From Burkholderiales bacterium (lineage in GTDB: Bacteria > Pseudomonadota > Gammaproteobacteria > Burkholderiales > Burkholderiaceae_E): DNA of 47,899 nucleotides. Of this stretch, positions 24,592 to 32,602 are shown piece after piece. The notes below the pieces were generated by a model. It did no database searches. It was not told where the DNA came from and saw only the letters and a program-made list of their open reading frames with translations. Made by a program: the position numbers and the translations under genes. Location: contig JADCHE010000026.1 of assembly GCA_020248665.1 (NCBI GenBank), forward strand, positions 1-47,899. Reading direction: 5' to 3'. Positions within the stretch are counted from its first letter, which is position 1, and each line of letters opens with the position of its first letter.

Positions 24592-27420
24592 GCCCAGCTG
24601 CGCGCCCACCACCTCGAGCACCCGCCTGACGTCGAGCGGCTTGGTCAGGTAGGCGGCGAACCCCGCGGCCGCGCCGCGGGCGATGTCCTCCGGCATCGCG
24701 TTCGCGCTGACCGCGACGATCGGCGCGTCGACGTCGGCGAGGCGCATCGCCTCGAGCAGCCGGTAGCCGTCGATGTACGGCAGCTGGATGTCGAGCAGCA
24801 CCAGCTCGGGCCGCCACTCGCGCGCCCGGTCGACCGCGGTCCGGGGGTCGCCGACGACCTCGAGCTCGACGTCGGGACGCATCCGCAGCAGGTGCCGCAT
24901 CAGCCGCTGGTTCGATACGTTGTCCTCGACATAGAGCACGCGGCGGCACGGACGGTCGTCGGCGCAGGGCGCGCCGTGCTCCGGCGGCGGCGCGAGGCCT
25001 TCGTCGGGCCGCGCGTCCTGCGGCGCGTCGGCGAGCGGCAGCCGGACCCAGAACGTGCTCCCCTCGCCGGGCACGCTTTCGACGCCGATGCGGCCGCCCA
25101 TCAGTTCGACCAGCCGCTTGCTGACCGCGAGCCCGATGCCGGTGCCCGGGATCGAGCCGCGCTTGGCGTCGAGCCGCTCGAACGGCCGGAACAGCCGGGC
25201 GACCTGGTCGATCGCGAGGCCGGGGCCGCCGTCCGCGACGCGCAGCTCGAGCCCGCAGGGCTCGACGCTTCGCGAGGACACCACCACCGGGCCGCCGGGG
25301 CGGTTGTACTTGACCGCGTTCGACAGCAGGTTGAGCAGCACCTGCCGCAGCCGCATCCGGTCGGCGAGCACCGGCGGTGCGAACGGCTCGACCCGGTTGT
25401 CGACGGTGATCCTCGCGCGCAGCGCGTCGGGGCGCACCAGCGCCAGGCACTCGTCGACGAGCGCCGCCGGCGCGATCGGCTCGATGCGCAACCGCACGCC
25501 GCCCGACTCGACGGTCGCGAGGTCGAGCACCTCGTCGATCAGCGCGAGCAGGTGGCGACCCGCGCTCAGGATCTCGCCGACCGTCTCGGACTGGCCGGTC
25601 GGCAGCGTCGCCATGCCGAGCAGCTGGCTGAAGCCGAGGATCGCGTTCAGCGGCGTGCGCAGCTCGTGACTCATCCGGGACAGGAACTCGGTCTTGGCCG
25701 CGCTCGCCTGCTCGGCGCGCGCCGTCGCCGCCGCGAGCTCCGCGGTCCGCTCGGCGACCCGCGCCTCGAGCGCCGCGTTGAGCTCGTGCAGCTGCTGTTC
25801 CTGCAGCTTGCGCGAGGTCACGTCCTGCAGCATGCCGATCATCGACAGCGGCGAGCGGTCGGGGGCGCGCGACGCGACGTGGACGCGCTCCTGCAGCCAG
25901 ATCCATCCGCCGTTCGCGTGTCGCACCCGGAACTCGTCGTCGAGGCTGTCGACGCGCCCTTCCACGAGATCGCGCAAGCCCGCCTTGCGTCCGGGCCGGT
26001 CGTCGGGGTGCACCCACTCGCGGACCATCTCGATCATCGGCGTTTCCGCCGCGGCCGGATCCGCGCCGACCAGCGCCGGGAACTGCGGGTTGACCCGCAG
26101 TCGATTGGTGCGCCCGTTCCACTCCCAGATGCCGGTGCGCGTGCCGGTGAGCACCGCATCCAGGCGCTGCTCGTTGCGCCTGGCCTCGGTGATGTCGACG
26201 CCGAACGCGAAGTACACGTGGCGCTCGGGGTTCAGCGGGTCGCGCTGCGCCCGGTACGACATCCAGAAGGTGCGCGGCTCGCCACTCACGTCGATCATGT
26301 GGCGCGAGTGGTCGACCTGCTCGCCGGCGCGCAGGCGCTGCATCAGACCCCGCATCGCGCGTTCGGTCTCCGGCCCGCGGAGTTCCGCGACCGTGCGGCC
26401 GGCCACCTGATCGCGCGCGAGGCCGCGGTCGGCCGCGAACGGCTCGTTCGCGTACAGGTACCGCATGCCGTCGTCGACGCAGGCGACCCAGCCGGGGAAC
26501 AGGTCGAGCGTCGTGCCGAGCATCCTCGCGTACTCGGCCCGCGCCGCCTGCTGGCGCGCCCGCTCGGTGATGTCGGTCGCGAACAGCGCGCCGAGCGGCT
26601 CGCCGTCGATCTCGATCAGGATCGCCCGGATCTCCTTGCGGATCCGGCGGCCGTCTCGGGCGAGGTGCTCGACCTCGAGGTCCACCGCGGGCTCGCCGCG
26701 CCGGAAGGCCCTCATCGCGGTGTCGAACGCGGCCTCGACGCCTACGACGCCTGCCGCGTCGATCTCGGTGGCCGGCCGGCCGATCAGCGCGTCGGTCGGG
26801 TAGCCGAGGCTGGCGGCACCGGCGGCGTTCACGTAGCGGACCCGGGCGTCCGGGCCGACGATCCAGACTTCCTGCGGCGAGCGCTCGATGATCTCCTGGA
26901 ACTGCCGCAGACCGGAGCGGCTGCGCGCGAGAGACCGTTCCGTCTCGCGGCGCGGTGTCGCATCGACCGCGACCGCGACGACGTCGGCCTCGTCGCCGGC
27001 GCCTTCCGCGAGGCCCGCCAGGGTCCACTGCACGACCCGGGTGCCGCCGTCGCGCGCCGGCAGGTCGACCTTCGGGCCGTCGACCCGGTTCGGTCCGCCG
27101 CGCTCGCGCACGAGCGCCACCGCCCGCGCGGCGGCGCGGCCCGACTGCGGATCGGGGAACACGGCGTCGAGGGGCGTGTCCAGCAGCGTCGAGGCGGGCC
27201 GGTCGAGCAGCCGCTCGCAGTCGCCGTCGACGTGCACGATGCGGCCGCGGGCATCGATGGTGAGGATCGCCATGCCCGCGGCCTTCACGATCGACCGCAG
27301 TCGATCTGCAGCCTGTGGCACGCCGTGCGCACCCGCTCCGCCGCGGGCGCCCCGTGCGTCGTGCCAGGCCGCCTCGTCCGGCGGGCGGGGGCGTTCGGGT
27401 GCCGGATCCGAGGTCGTCAT
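24586..27420 (-). CDS. Hybrid PAS-sensor histidine kinase with receiver domain
   Basis: A 944-residue sensor without a clear membrane segment, so probably cytoplasmic. Four PAS-like modules occupy about 40-155, 170-290, 300-415 and 420-540, with PAC-like ends (ATDITERARQ, FGVDITEARR, LQDVTSRKLQ). A short coiled coil (545-575) leads to the HisKA box with H585 in SRMSHELRTPLNAI; the ATPase domain has N701 (LLSNAVKYN) and GTGIGLAVSK; the C-terminal receiver has D877 in LVLLDIQLP and K927. Its own phosphate would pass from H585 to D877 and then to an unlinked phosphotransfer protein. No cognate response regulator is nearby. It converges with the oxygenase genes, so a functional link is not implied. 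Confidence 0.92.
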   Translation of the reverse strand: MTTSDPAPERPRPPDEAAWHDARGARGGAGAHGVPQAADRLRSIVKAAGMAILTIDARGRIVHVDGDCERLLDRPASTLLDTPLDAVFPDPQSGRAAARAVALVRERGGPNRVDGPKVDLPARDGGTRVVQWTLAGLAEGAGDEADVVAVAVDATPRRETERSLARSRSGLRQFQEIIERSPQEVWIVGPDARVRYVNAAGAASLGYPTDALIGRPATEIDAAGVVGVEAAFDTAMRAFRRGEPAVDLEVEHLARDGRRIRKEIRAILIEIDGEPLGALFATDITERARQQAARAEYARMLGTTLDLFPGWVACVDDGMRYLYANEPFAADRGLARDQVAGRTVAELRGPETERAMRGLMQRLRAGEQVDHSRHMIDVSGEPRTFWMSYRAQRDPLNPERHVYFAFGVDITEARRNEQRLDAVLTGTRTGIWEWNGRTNRLRVNPQFPALVGADPAAAETPMIEMVREWVHPDDRPGRKAGLRDLVEGRVDSLDDEFRVRHANGGWIWLQERVHVASRAPDRSPLSMIGMLQDVTSRKLQEQQLHELNAALEARVAERTAELAAATARAEQASAAKTEFLSRMSHELRTPLNAILGFSQLLGMATLPTGQSETVGEILSAGRHLLALIDEVLDLATVESGGVRLRIEPIAPAALVDECLALVRPDALRARITVDNRVEPFAPPVLADRMRLRQVLLNLLSNAVKYNRPGGPVVVSSRSVEPCGLELRVADGGPGLAIDQVARLFRPFERLDAKRGSIPGTGIGLAVSKRLVELMGGRIGVESVPGEGSTFWVRLPLADAPQDARPDEGLAPPPEHGAPCADDRPCRRVLYVEDNVSNQRLMRHLLRMRPDVELEVVGDPRTAVDRAREWRPELVLLDIQLPYIDGYRLLEAMRLADVDAPIVAVSANAMPEDIARGAAAGFAAYLTKPLDVRRVLEVVGAQLGT

Positions 27421-27535
27421 CGCAGTCCCCGGGGCGTCGGGCGTGTCGGGCCGCCCCCCGTCGCCCGGGCAGACGCTAGCACGCCTTGCGCGTCGCCCGG
27501 CGGGTCGGGGCCGCCGCGCATCGGCTCCCTCGTCG

Positions 27536-28267
27536 TCAGGCCAGCGTCGCGAGCAGCTCCGCCAGGGCGTCCGGCATGTCGACCATCACGTCGTGGCTGC
27601 ACGGCAGCTTCGTGACGGTCCATCCCGGCTGTCCATCGTGGAGCGACGCGAAATGGCGGAAAGGGCTCGGGTCCCAGCCGTCGGCGAGCACGTAGACGCG
27701 CCGTTTCACCGTGTCGTTGCCGCCTCCCGACAACAGCAGCGGCATCTCGAAGGTCGCCAGCGCCTGCGGCACGCAGCGGCGCTCGACCCACGCGCGGTTC
27801 TCGACCTTGATGCCGAACATCTCGGCCGGGATCGGCGCCATCATCCCGGTGTGCCGGTCCTGCGCCGAGCCGCGGAAGCCGCCGATGAACGCCTGCGCGA
27901 CCTCGGGCGGCAGCGCGGCGTCGAGCAGCCGGATCAGCGAGTCGCCGTGCTTCGGCACGAACGCGTCGAGGTAGACCATCGCCTTCACGCGGTTCGGCAG
28001 GCGATCGGCGACGCCGGTGATCACCATGCCGCCGTACGAGTGCCCGCAGAGGATCACGTCGTCGAGCTCCTCCGCCTCGATCGCGCCGACCACGTCGCGC
28101 ACGTGCGTCTCCAGCGTGATCGATTCGCTCGCCTGGTGCGCGCGCTCGCCGACGCCGGTGTGCGTCGGCGTGATCACCGTGTGGCCCTGCATCCGCAGCA
28201 GCCGCGCGGTGTCTCGATAGCACCAGCCGCCGTGCCAGGCGCCGTGCACCAGAACGAAGTTCGCCAT
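27536..28267 (-). CDS. Alpha/beta hydrolase (EstC / methylesterase-like)
   Basis: A 243-residue hydrolase starting MANFVLVHGAWHGGWCY, the oxyanion-hole motif of the EstC/salicylate-methylesterase-like group. The nucleophile is the serine in CGHSYGGMVITG (about residue 75), and the histidine is in LPCSHDVMVDMP near the C-terminus. Such enzymes cleave esters of small aromatic or plant-type compounds. ATG 28267 follows GAGGAGACGACG; the in-frame ATG at 28330 would add 21 unrelated residues. The TetR gene lies 107 bases upstream in the same direction, so co-transcription is possible. Confidence 0.87.
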   Translation of the reverse strand: MANFVLVHGAWHGGWCYRDTARLLRMQGHTVITPTHTGVGERAHQASESITLETHVRDVVGAIEAEELDDVILCGHSYGGMVITGVADRLPNRVKAMVYLDAFVPKHGDSLIRLLDAALPPEVAQAFIGGFRGSAQDRHTGMMAPIPAEMFGIKVENRAWVERRCVPQALATFEMPLLLSGGGNDTVKRRVYVLADGWDPSPFRHFASLHDGQPGWTVTKLPCSHDVMVDMPDALAELLATLA

Positions 28268-28374
28268 CGTCGTCTCCTCGTGTGGATGGTCTCGCGCGCC
28301 CGCGGACGAACCCGGGCGCGGCCCGTGCATCGTGCGACGCCGAGTGGCCGCGGGTCAACCGTGCGTTGCGCGAT

Positions 28375-29088
28375 TCAGCGGGCGCGGCGCGGGCGGCGCG
28401 CGGCCGACGGGGCGGTCGGGGCGGTCGGGGCGGTCGAGGAGGGCGAGGAGGGCGAGGAGGGCGAGGCGGGCGGGGCGGCGCGGCGTGCGTGCGCGCCGTC
28501 GAGCAGCGCACCGAGTTCCGCCGCGACCTGCCGCATCGGCTCGATCGAGCGCTGCGCGCGGCACAGGCCCACCGCTCCCTCGAGCGCCGCGATCGACAGC
28601 CGCGCGAGCGGCACCGCGCGCGAAGCCTCGACGCCGCCCTCCCGGTACACCGCGGCGAGCGCGTCGGTCCACGCGCCGAAGGCTTCGGCGCAGGCCTCCC
28701 GGGTCAGCGGCGTCTCGGGCCCGAGCCCCATCGCCGCGCCGACGACCGGGCAGCCCTCGTCGAAGCCCGAACGCTGCAGCCACTCCGACAGCTGCGAGGC
28801 GATCACCCCGATCGCCTCGCGCCCGCCGGGCGCAACGGACCCGCGCGGCGCGAGCGCGCGCGTCACGCCGACGCCGACGAGCCGAACCGCGGCCGCGCCG
28901 ATCGCGTCCTTGCCCTCGGGGAAGTGGTGGTACAGGGAGCCGCGCGGCGCGCCGCTCTCGGCGACCACGTCGTTCAGCGCGGCGCCGTGGTAGCCACGCC
29001 GCCGCAGCGCGCCGGCCATCGCGATCGCGATCGCGCGGGCCGGGCTGTCGGGGTGGTCCGGGGCGGTGCGGGGACGGGGCATGGGCAC
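28375..29088 (-). CDS. TetR/AcrR family regulator (LmrA/YxaF-like) with low-complexity tail
   Basis: A 237-residue regulator. The helix-turn-helix at about 18-65 reads MAGALRRRGYHGAALNDVVAESGAPRGSLYHHFPEGKDAI, the LmrA/YxaF-type pattern. The ligand domain extends to about 205; the last 35 residues are repetitive, S/P- and T/A/P-rich (PSS and TAP triplets), encoded by two tracts of nine-base tandem repeats, and end in an arginine-rich stretch. It diverges from an alpha/beta hydrolase gene over 84 bases that hold a promoter and a near-perfect 12-base dyad, its likely operator. The start may be M1 or M3 (29082). Confidence 0.9.
   Translation of the reverse strand: MPMPRPRTAPDHPDSPARAIAIAMAGALRRRGYHGAALNDVVAESGAPRGSLYHHFPEGKDAIGAAAVRLVGVGVTRALAPRGSVAPGGREAIGVIASQLSEWLQRSGFDEGCPVVGAAMGLGPETPLTREACAEAFGAWTDALAAVYREGGVEASRAVPLARLSIAALEGAVGLCRAQRSIEPMRQVAAELGALLDGAHARRAAPPASPSSPSSPSSTAPTAPTAPSAARRPRRAR
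28408..28470. repeat. Two adjacent 9-base tandem repeat tracts
   Basis: GGGGCGGTC three times (28408-28434), then GAGGAGGGC three times plus one variant GAGGCGGGC (28435-28470). All lie inside the TetR gene and encode (TAP)3 and (PSS)3-type tripeptides. The unit is a multiple of three, so slippage changes tail length without breaking the frame. Confidence 0.85.
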
Positions 29089-29110
29089 GGATGCTAGCGC
29101 CGGACGGCCA

Positions 29111-29154
29111 TTGACGGGAGCGGGGTCGACGGAGTTATTATCTAGATCGGTCTA
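29111..29154 (+). promoter_or_regulatory. Promoter and TetR-type operator of the hydrolase gene
   Basis: TTGACG (29111-29116), 19 bases, TATTAT (29136-29141), then TAGATCGGTCTA (29143-29154), one base from a perfect 12-base palindrome (TAGACCGGTCTA). The dyad overlaps the expected start of transcription, so TetR binding would repress. TAGACC/GGTCTA-type cores are known for the LmrA/YxaF and NemR groups. The operator is read from the sequence; repression is inferred. Confidence 0.55.
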
Positions 29155-29172
29155 CTTACACAGGACGGCGAC

Positions 29173-30030
29173 ATGGACACGCCCCCGCCCATCGAACGCG
29201 ACGTGGCACCCGCCGACGGCCACGCGATCGCCGCCCGCTTCTGGCTGCCGAAGTGCCCTCCACGCGCTGCGGTGCTGGTCGCCCCGGCAATGGGCACGCC
29301 CCAGTCGTACTACGCCGACTTCGCCGCGTGGCTCGCCGCGCAGGGCTTCGCCGTCGCGACCTTCGACTACCGCGGCACGGGCCGCTCGCTGCGCGGCCGG
29401 CCGGGCGCGGTGCGGGCCGACATCCTCGACTGGGCGCGCCTCGACTGCGCGGCGATGGTCGATGCGACTGCGGCGCTCGCGCCGGGCGCGCCGCTGCACT
29501 GGATCGGCCACAGCCTCGGCGGGCAGATCGTCCCGTTCGTGCCGAACCATGACCGCGTCGACCGAATCGTCACCATCGCGGCGGGCAGCGGCTACTGGCG
29601 CGACAACGTGCCCGCGCTGCGGCGCAAGGTATGGCTGCTCTGGTGGGTGGCCGCGCCGCTGCTGACGCCGGTGTTCGGCTACTTCCCCGGGCGCCGGCTG
29701 CGGATGGTGGGCGACCTGCCGGCGGGCGTGATCCGCCAGTGGCGGCGCTGGTGCCTGTCGCCCGACTACGTGGTCGGCGTCGAGGGCGCGGCGAGCGAGC
29801 GCTTCGCGGCCGTGCGCGCGCCGATCGTGTCGCTGTCCTTCGTCGACGACGAGATGATGTCGGCGCGCAGCATCGCGTCGCTGCACCGGTGGTACGTGAA
29901 CGCGCCGCGACGCGACGAGCGGATCGCGCCCTCGGACGTCGGCCTGCGTCGCATCGGGCACTTCGGCTTCTTCCGCGCGGCGCACGCCCGCGCGCTGTGG
30001 CACGACCGGCTGCTGCCCGCGCTCGCGTGA
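29173..30030 (+). CDS. Alpha/beta hydrolase (serine aminopeptidase/lysophospholipase-like)
   Basis: A 285-residue hydrolase. After an N-terminal APADGHAIAARFW strand pair, APAMGTPQSYYADFAAWLAAQGFAVATFDYRGTGRSL forms the oxyanion/early core, and the nucleophile is the serine in WIGHSLGGQIVPF (about residue 116). The Asp is probably in SFVDDEM and the His in IGHFGFF. This group includes esterases, monoacylglycerol-lipase-like proteins and others; the substrate is not evident. The ATG at 29173 has GGACGG upstream. It is controlled by the divergent TetR gene, judging by the operator-like dyad between them. Confidence 0.85.
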   Translation: MDTPPPIERDVAPADGHAIAARFWLPKCPPRAAVLVAPAMGTPQSYYADFAAWLAAQGFAVATFDYRGTGRSLRGRPGAVRADILDWARLDCAAMVDATAALAPGAPLHWIGHSLGGQIVPFVPNHDRVDRIVTIAAGSGYWRDNVPALRRKVWLLWWVAAPLLTPVFGYFPGRRLRMVGDLPAGVIRQWRRWCLSPDYVVGVEGAASERFAAVRAPIVSLSFVDDEMMSARSIASLHRWYVNAPRRDERIAPSDVGLRRIGHFGFFRAAHARALWHDRLLPALA

Positions 30031-30173
30031 TCCGCGGCGCGGTGTCGCGCGGCCCACATCGTGGATTCCACCGATGCGGCCTTCGCGCAGTCGCGCGCCG
30101 CGCGCCGCGCGCGACCCCCGCCGGACGGCACGATCGACCGACCGGCGGCGACGAAGCGCGCGAGGCGCTCGCC

Positions 30174-30179
30174 TACCAT
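30174..30179 (+). promoter_or_regulatory. Candidate -10 element TACCAT before the zinc-peptidase-like gene
   Basis: TACCAT lies 64 bases before the ATG at 30244, in the 213-base gap after the hydrolase gene. The rest of that gap contains no recognisable feature. Confidence 0.25.
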
Positions 30180-30243
30180 GCATGCTGGCCGATCCGGCGT
30201 GCTCGGACCGGTGCCTCCGAACCGCCCCGCGCGACGCCCGCAC

Positions 30244-30939
30244 ATGCCGCTGCAACTCGACTTCTTCGAACCCGCCCGCGCCGACGGGAACCCGGACCGG
30301 ATGATCCGCCTGCGTGGCTTCCTCGAGCGCGTGCTGCGGCTCGCCGAGCGCCAGGTGCTGCCGCTGCTGCCGCTGCGCGATCGCATCGTCGTCGCGGCGG
30401 GCGTCGACCCGGCGCGCACGATCCGCGAGACCGGCATCGGCGCGCGCGCGTGGGCCACCGACCGCGTCGACGTGTGGATCGATCCGGCGCACCCGTGGGT
30501 CGAGGCCGCCGGCGAGGAGGAGCTGCTCGCGATGCTCGCGCACGAGTTGCACCACTGCGCGCGCTGGACGCGACCGGGCTACGGTACGACGCTCGGCGAG
30601 GCGCTCGTGAGCGAGGGACTCGCCTGCGTGTTCGAGACCGGGTTTCGCGGTGGTGTCCCGCCGTTCTGGGCGCGCGCGCTCGACGCGACCGCGCTGCGCG
30701 ACGTAGAGGCCAAGGCGCGGCCGCACTACGATGACCGCCGCTACGACCACCGGGAGTGGTTCATCGGCGCGCCCGAGCGCGGGCTGCCCCGGCACACCGG
30801 CTACTCGCTCGGCTTCGAGCTGGTGGCGCGGCACGTGCATGCCACCGGCCGCACCGCGGCCCAGCTGGTCGGCGTGCCCGCGGCGGCGTTCCTCGAGCGC
30901 GTCGCCACCGCCGAACGGAGCCTCGCGCCGGAGCTGTGA
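30244..30939 (+). CDS. DUF2268-like putative zinc-dependent protease
   Basis: A 231-residue protein with the metalloprotease motif HELHH in LLAMLAHELHHCARW (H100, E101, H104) and a likely third ligand, E124 in LVSEGLACVFE, the arrangement seen in DUF2268 (YjaZ-like) proteins. The N-terminal part (PLQLDFFEP...RFLERVLRLAERQVLPLLPLRDRIVV) is helical. No signal peptide, so probably cytoplasmic. The ATG at 30244 was chosen since residues before it (open from 30061) are arginine- and proline-rich non-family sequence. Physiological role unknown; it may take part in stress-related proteolysis. Confidence 0.78.
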   Translation: MPLQLDFFEPARADGNPDRMIRLRGFLERVLRLAERQVLPLLPLRDRIVVAAGVDPARTIRETGIGARAWATDRVDVWIDPAHPWVEAAGEEELLAMLAHELHHCARWTRPGYGTTLGEALVSEGLACVFETGFRGGVPPFWARALDATALRDVEAKARPHYDDRRYDHREWFIGAPERGLPRHTGYSLGFELVARHVHATGRTAAQLVGVPAAAFLERVATAERSLAPEL

Positions 30940-30953
30940 GGCGGCGCGCCGGC

Positions 30954-30967
30954 TTGCGCTAGGTCAA
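30954..30967. promoter_or_regulatory. CRP/FNR-type (Anr/Dnr-like) box upstream of glgC
   Basis: TTGCG-CTAG-GTCAA fits the TTGAT-N4-ATCAA scheme at seven of ten arm positions, with intact TTG and TCAA ends. It lies 107 bases before glgC. It suggests oxygen-linked control of glycogen precursor synthesis, as a weak inference. Confidence 0.35.
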
Positions 30968-31074
30968 CAGGCGCAGGTCGCCGTCGGCGCACACTTGCCT
31001 CAGCCGCGACCGCGTCGTGGCCGGGGAGGAGTCATGAGACAGTCCGGTGCACGCGCCGCCAGAGGATCCCGCCG

Positions 31075-32484
31075 ATGAACGCGCGGCTCCATTCGTGCGA
31101 GGCGGCGTCCGGGGTCGCCGAGGCCGTCGGTCTCGCCGACGCGCCCATGCCGTGGCGCGACCCGCGGGGCCCGGTCTTCGAGCGCCGCGCGCCCGGACCG
31201 CAGCAGATCGTCCAGGGCACCTGGACCGTCGTGCTCGCAGGCGGGCGCGGCACGCGGCTCGGGCCGCTGACCGACCGGCGCGCGAAGCCCGCGGTGCCCT
31301 TCGGCGGCTCGCTGCGGATCGTCGACTTCGCGCTCGGCAACGCGATCAACTCCGGCCTGCGGCGCATCTCGGTGATGACCCAGTACCGGGCGCAGGGCCT
31401 GATCCGGCACGTGTCGCAGGGCTGGCGCGACGCGGCCGCGGGCGCGTTCATCGACGCGGTGCCCGCGCAGCAGAAGACCGGCGAGGGCTGGTACGCGGGC
31501 ACGGCCGACGCGGTCCACCAGAACCTCGACCTGCTCGAGGAGAGCGGCGCGCGCTGGGTGCTGGTGCTGGCGGGCGACCACGTCTGCCGGCTCGACCTGC
31601 GGCCGATGCTGGTCGCACACGCGCGCTCGGGCGCCGGCGTGACCGTCGGCTGCGTCGAGGTGCCGCACGCCGAGGCGTGCGCGTTCGGCGTGATGCGCAC
31701 GGACGCGTCGCGGCGCGTGCTCGCGTTCGACGAGAAGCCGGCGCGACCCGCGCCGCTGCCCGGGCGTGACGATGCGTCGCTGGTGTCGACGGGCCTCTAT
31801 GTGTTCGACGCGGCGCTGCTGACCGAGACGCTGCGGCGCGATGCCGCGGACATGCGTTCGACGCACGACTTCGGCCGCGACCTGCTGCCGCGGCTGGTCG
31901 CGGCCGGGCTGGTGCGCGCGCACCCGCTCGCCGACGGCGCGATCGACGTCTGCGCGGGCGAGCCGTACTGGCGCGACGTCGGTACGCTCGACGCGTACTG
32001 GGCCGCGCACCGCGACCTGCTGCGCCCGGTGCCGCCGCTCGACCTGCACGACACCGCGTGGCCGATCCGTGGCGCGCCGCGCGCGCTGCCGCCCGCGCGC
32101 TTCGCGAGCTCGGCCGGCCGCCGCGGCCGCGCGACCGACGCGCTGGTGGCCGCCGGCTGCGTGATCGACGGCGCGTCGGTGCGCCGCTCGGTGCTGTCGA
32201 CCGAGGTGCGCGTCGGTGCGCGCAGCGTCGTCGAGGACGCCGTCGTGATGCCGGGCGCGGTCGTCGGTCGCGACGTGGTGCTGCGCCGCGCGATCGTCGA
32301 CGAGGGCTGCGTGCTGCCCGACGGGCTGCGGATCGGCGTCGACCCTGGGCACGACCGCGAGCGCTTCCATGTCTCGGATGGCGGCGTGGTCGTGGTCACT
32401 GGGGCACGTCTGGCGGCATTGCGCGATCCGCGGGGCGTGGCGAGCCCGTCGGTGCGGGACGCCGCCGAGCCCCAGCCCGCCTGA
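31075..32484 (+). CDS. glgC: Glucose-1-phosphate adenylyltransferase
   Basis: A 469-residue ADP-glucose pyrophosphorylase, which makes ADP-glucose from ATP and glucose 1-phosphate as the committed step of glycogen synthesis. The nucleotide site is VVLAGGRGTRLGPLTDRRAKPAVPFGG (about 46-72), followed by the conserved QYRAQGLIRHVSQGW, GTADAVHQNLDLLE and LAGDHVCRLD, and the C-terminal left-handed beta-helix repeats (VRRSVLSTEVRVGARSVVEDAVVMPGAVVG). The first about 40 residues are a non-family leader; M24 (31144) is an alternative start. No glgA, glgB or glgP is in the window, which is unusual because these genes often cluster. Confidence 0.93.
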   Translation: MNARLHSCEAASGVAEAVGLADAPMPWRDPRGPVFERRAPGPQQIVQGTWTVVLAGGRGTRLGPLTDRRAKPAVPFGGSLRIVDFALGNAINSGLRRISVMTQYRAQGLIRHVSQGWRDAAAGAFIDAVPAQQKTGEGWYAGTADAVHQNLDLLEESGARWVLVLAGDHVCRLDLRPMLVAHARSGAGVTVGCVEVPHAEACAFGVMRTDASRRVLAFDEKPARPAPLPGRDDASLVSTGLYVFDAALLTETLRRDAADMRSTHDFGRDLLPRLVAAGLVRAHPLADGAIDVCAGEPYWRDVGTLDAYWAAHRDLLRPVPPLDLHDTAWPIRGAPRALPPARFASSAGRRGRATDALVAAGCVIDGASVRRSVLSTEVRVGARSVVEDAVVMPGAVVGRDVVLRRAIVDEGCVLPDGLRIGVDPGHDRERFHVSDGGVVVVTGARLAALRDPRGVASPSVRDAAEPQPA

Positions 32485-32559
32485 GGATCCGGCCGCCGCG
32501 CCGGCCGAGGTCGCCGGGGGAACCGGAACGCGCGGCCGGCGGGGTGGCGGCGGTCGTCG

Positions 32560-32565
32560 TATGCT
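32560..32565 (+). promoter_or_regulatory. Candidate -10 element TATGCT before the MFS genes
   Basis: TATGCT 38 bases before the ATG at 32603, in the 118-base gap after glgC. No clear -35. It would drive both overlapping MFS genes. Confidence 0.3.
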
Positions 32566-32602
32566 CGGCGGTGCGGCTGCGCCGCGGCCCCGACGCCTCC
32601 CG

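Noticed and set aside
26040-26056. GTTTCCGCCGCGG in the kinase gene as a further copy of the palindrome half at 2129-2150
   Set aside because: Only nine or ten bases agree and it lies within conserved coding sequence, so it is not counted as a repeat copy.
24892-27615. Plus-strand open frame of about 900 codons opposite the hybrid kinase
   Set aside because: Mirror of the kinase codons; repeated RRA/HHD-like composition and no recognisable domain.
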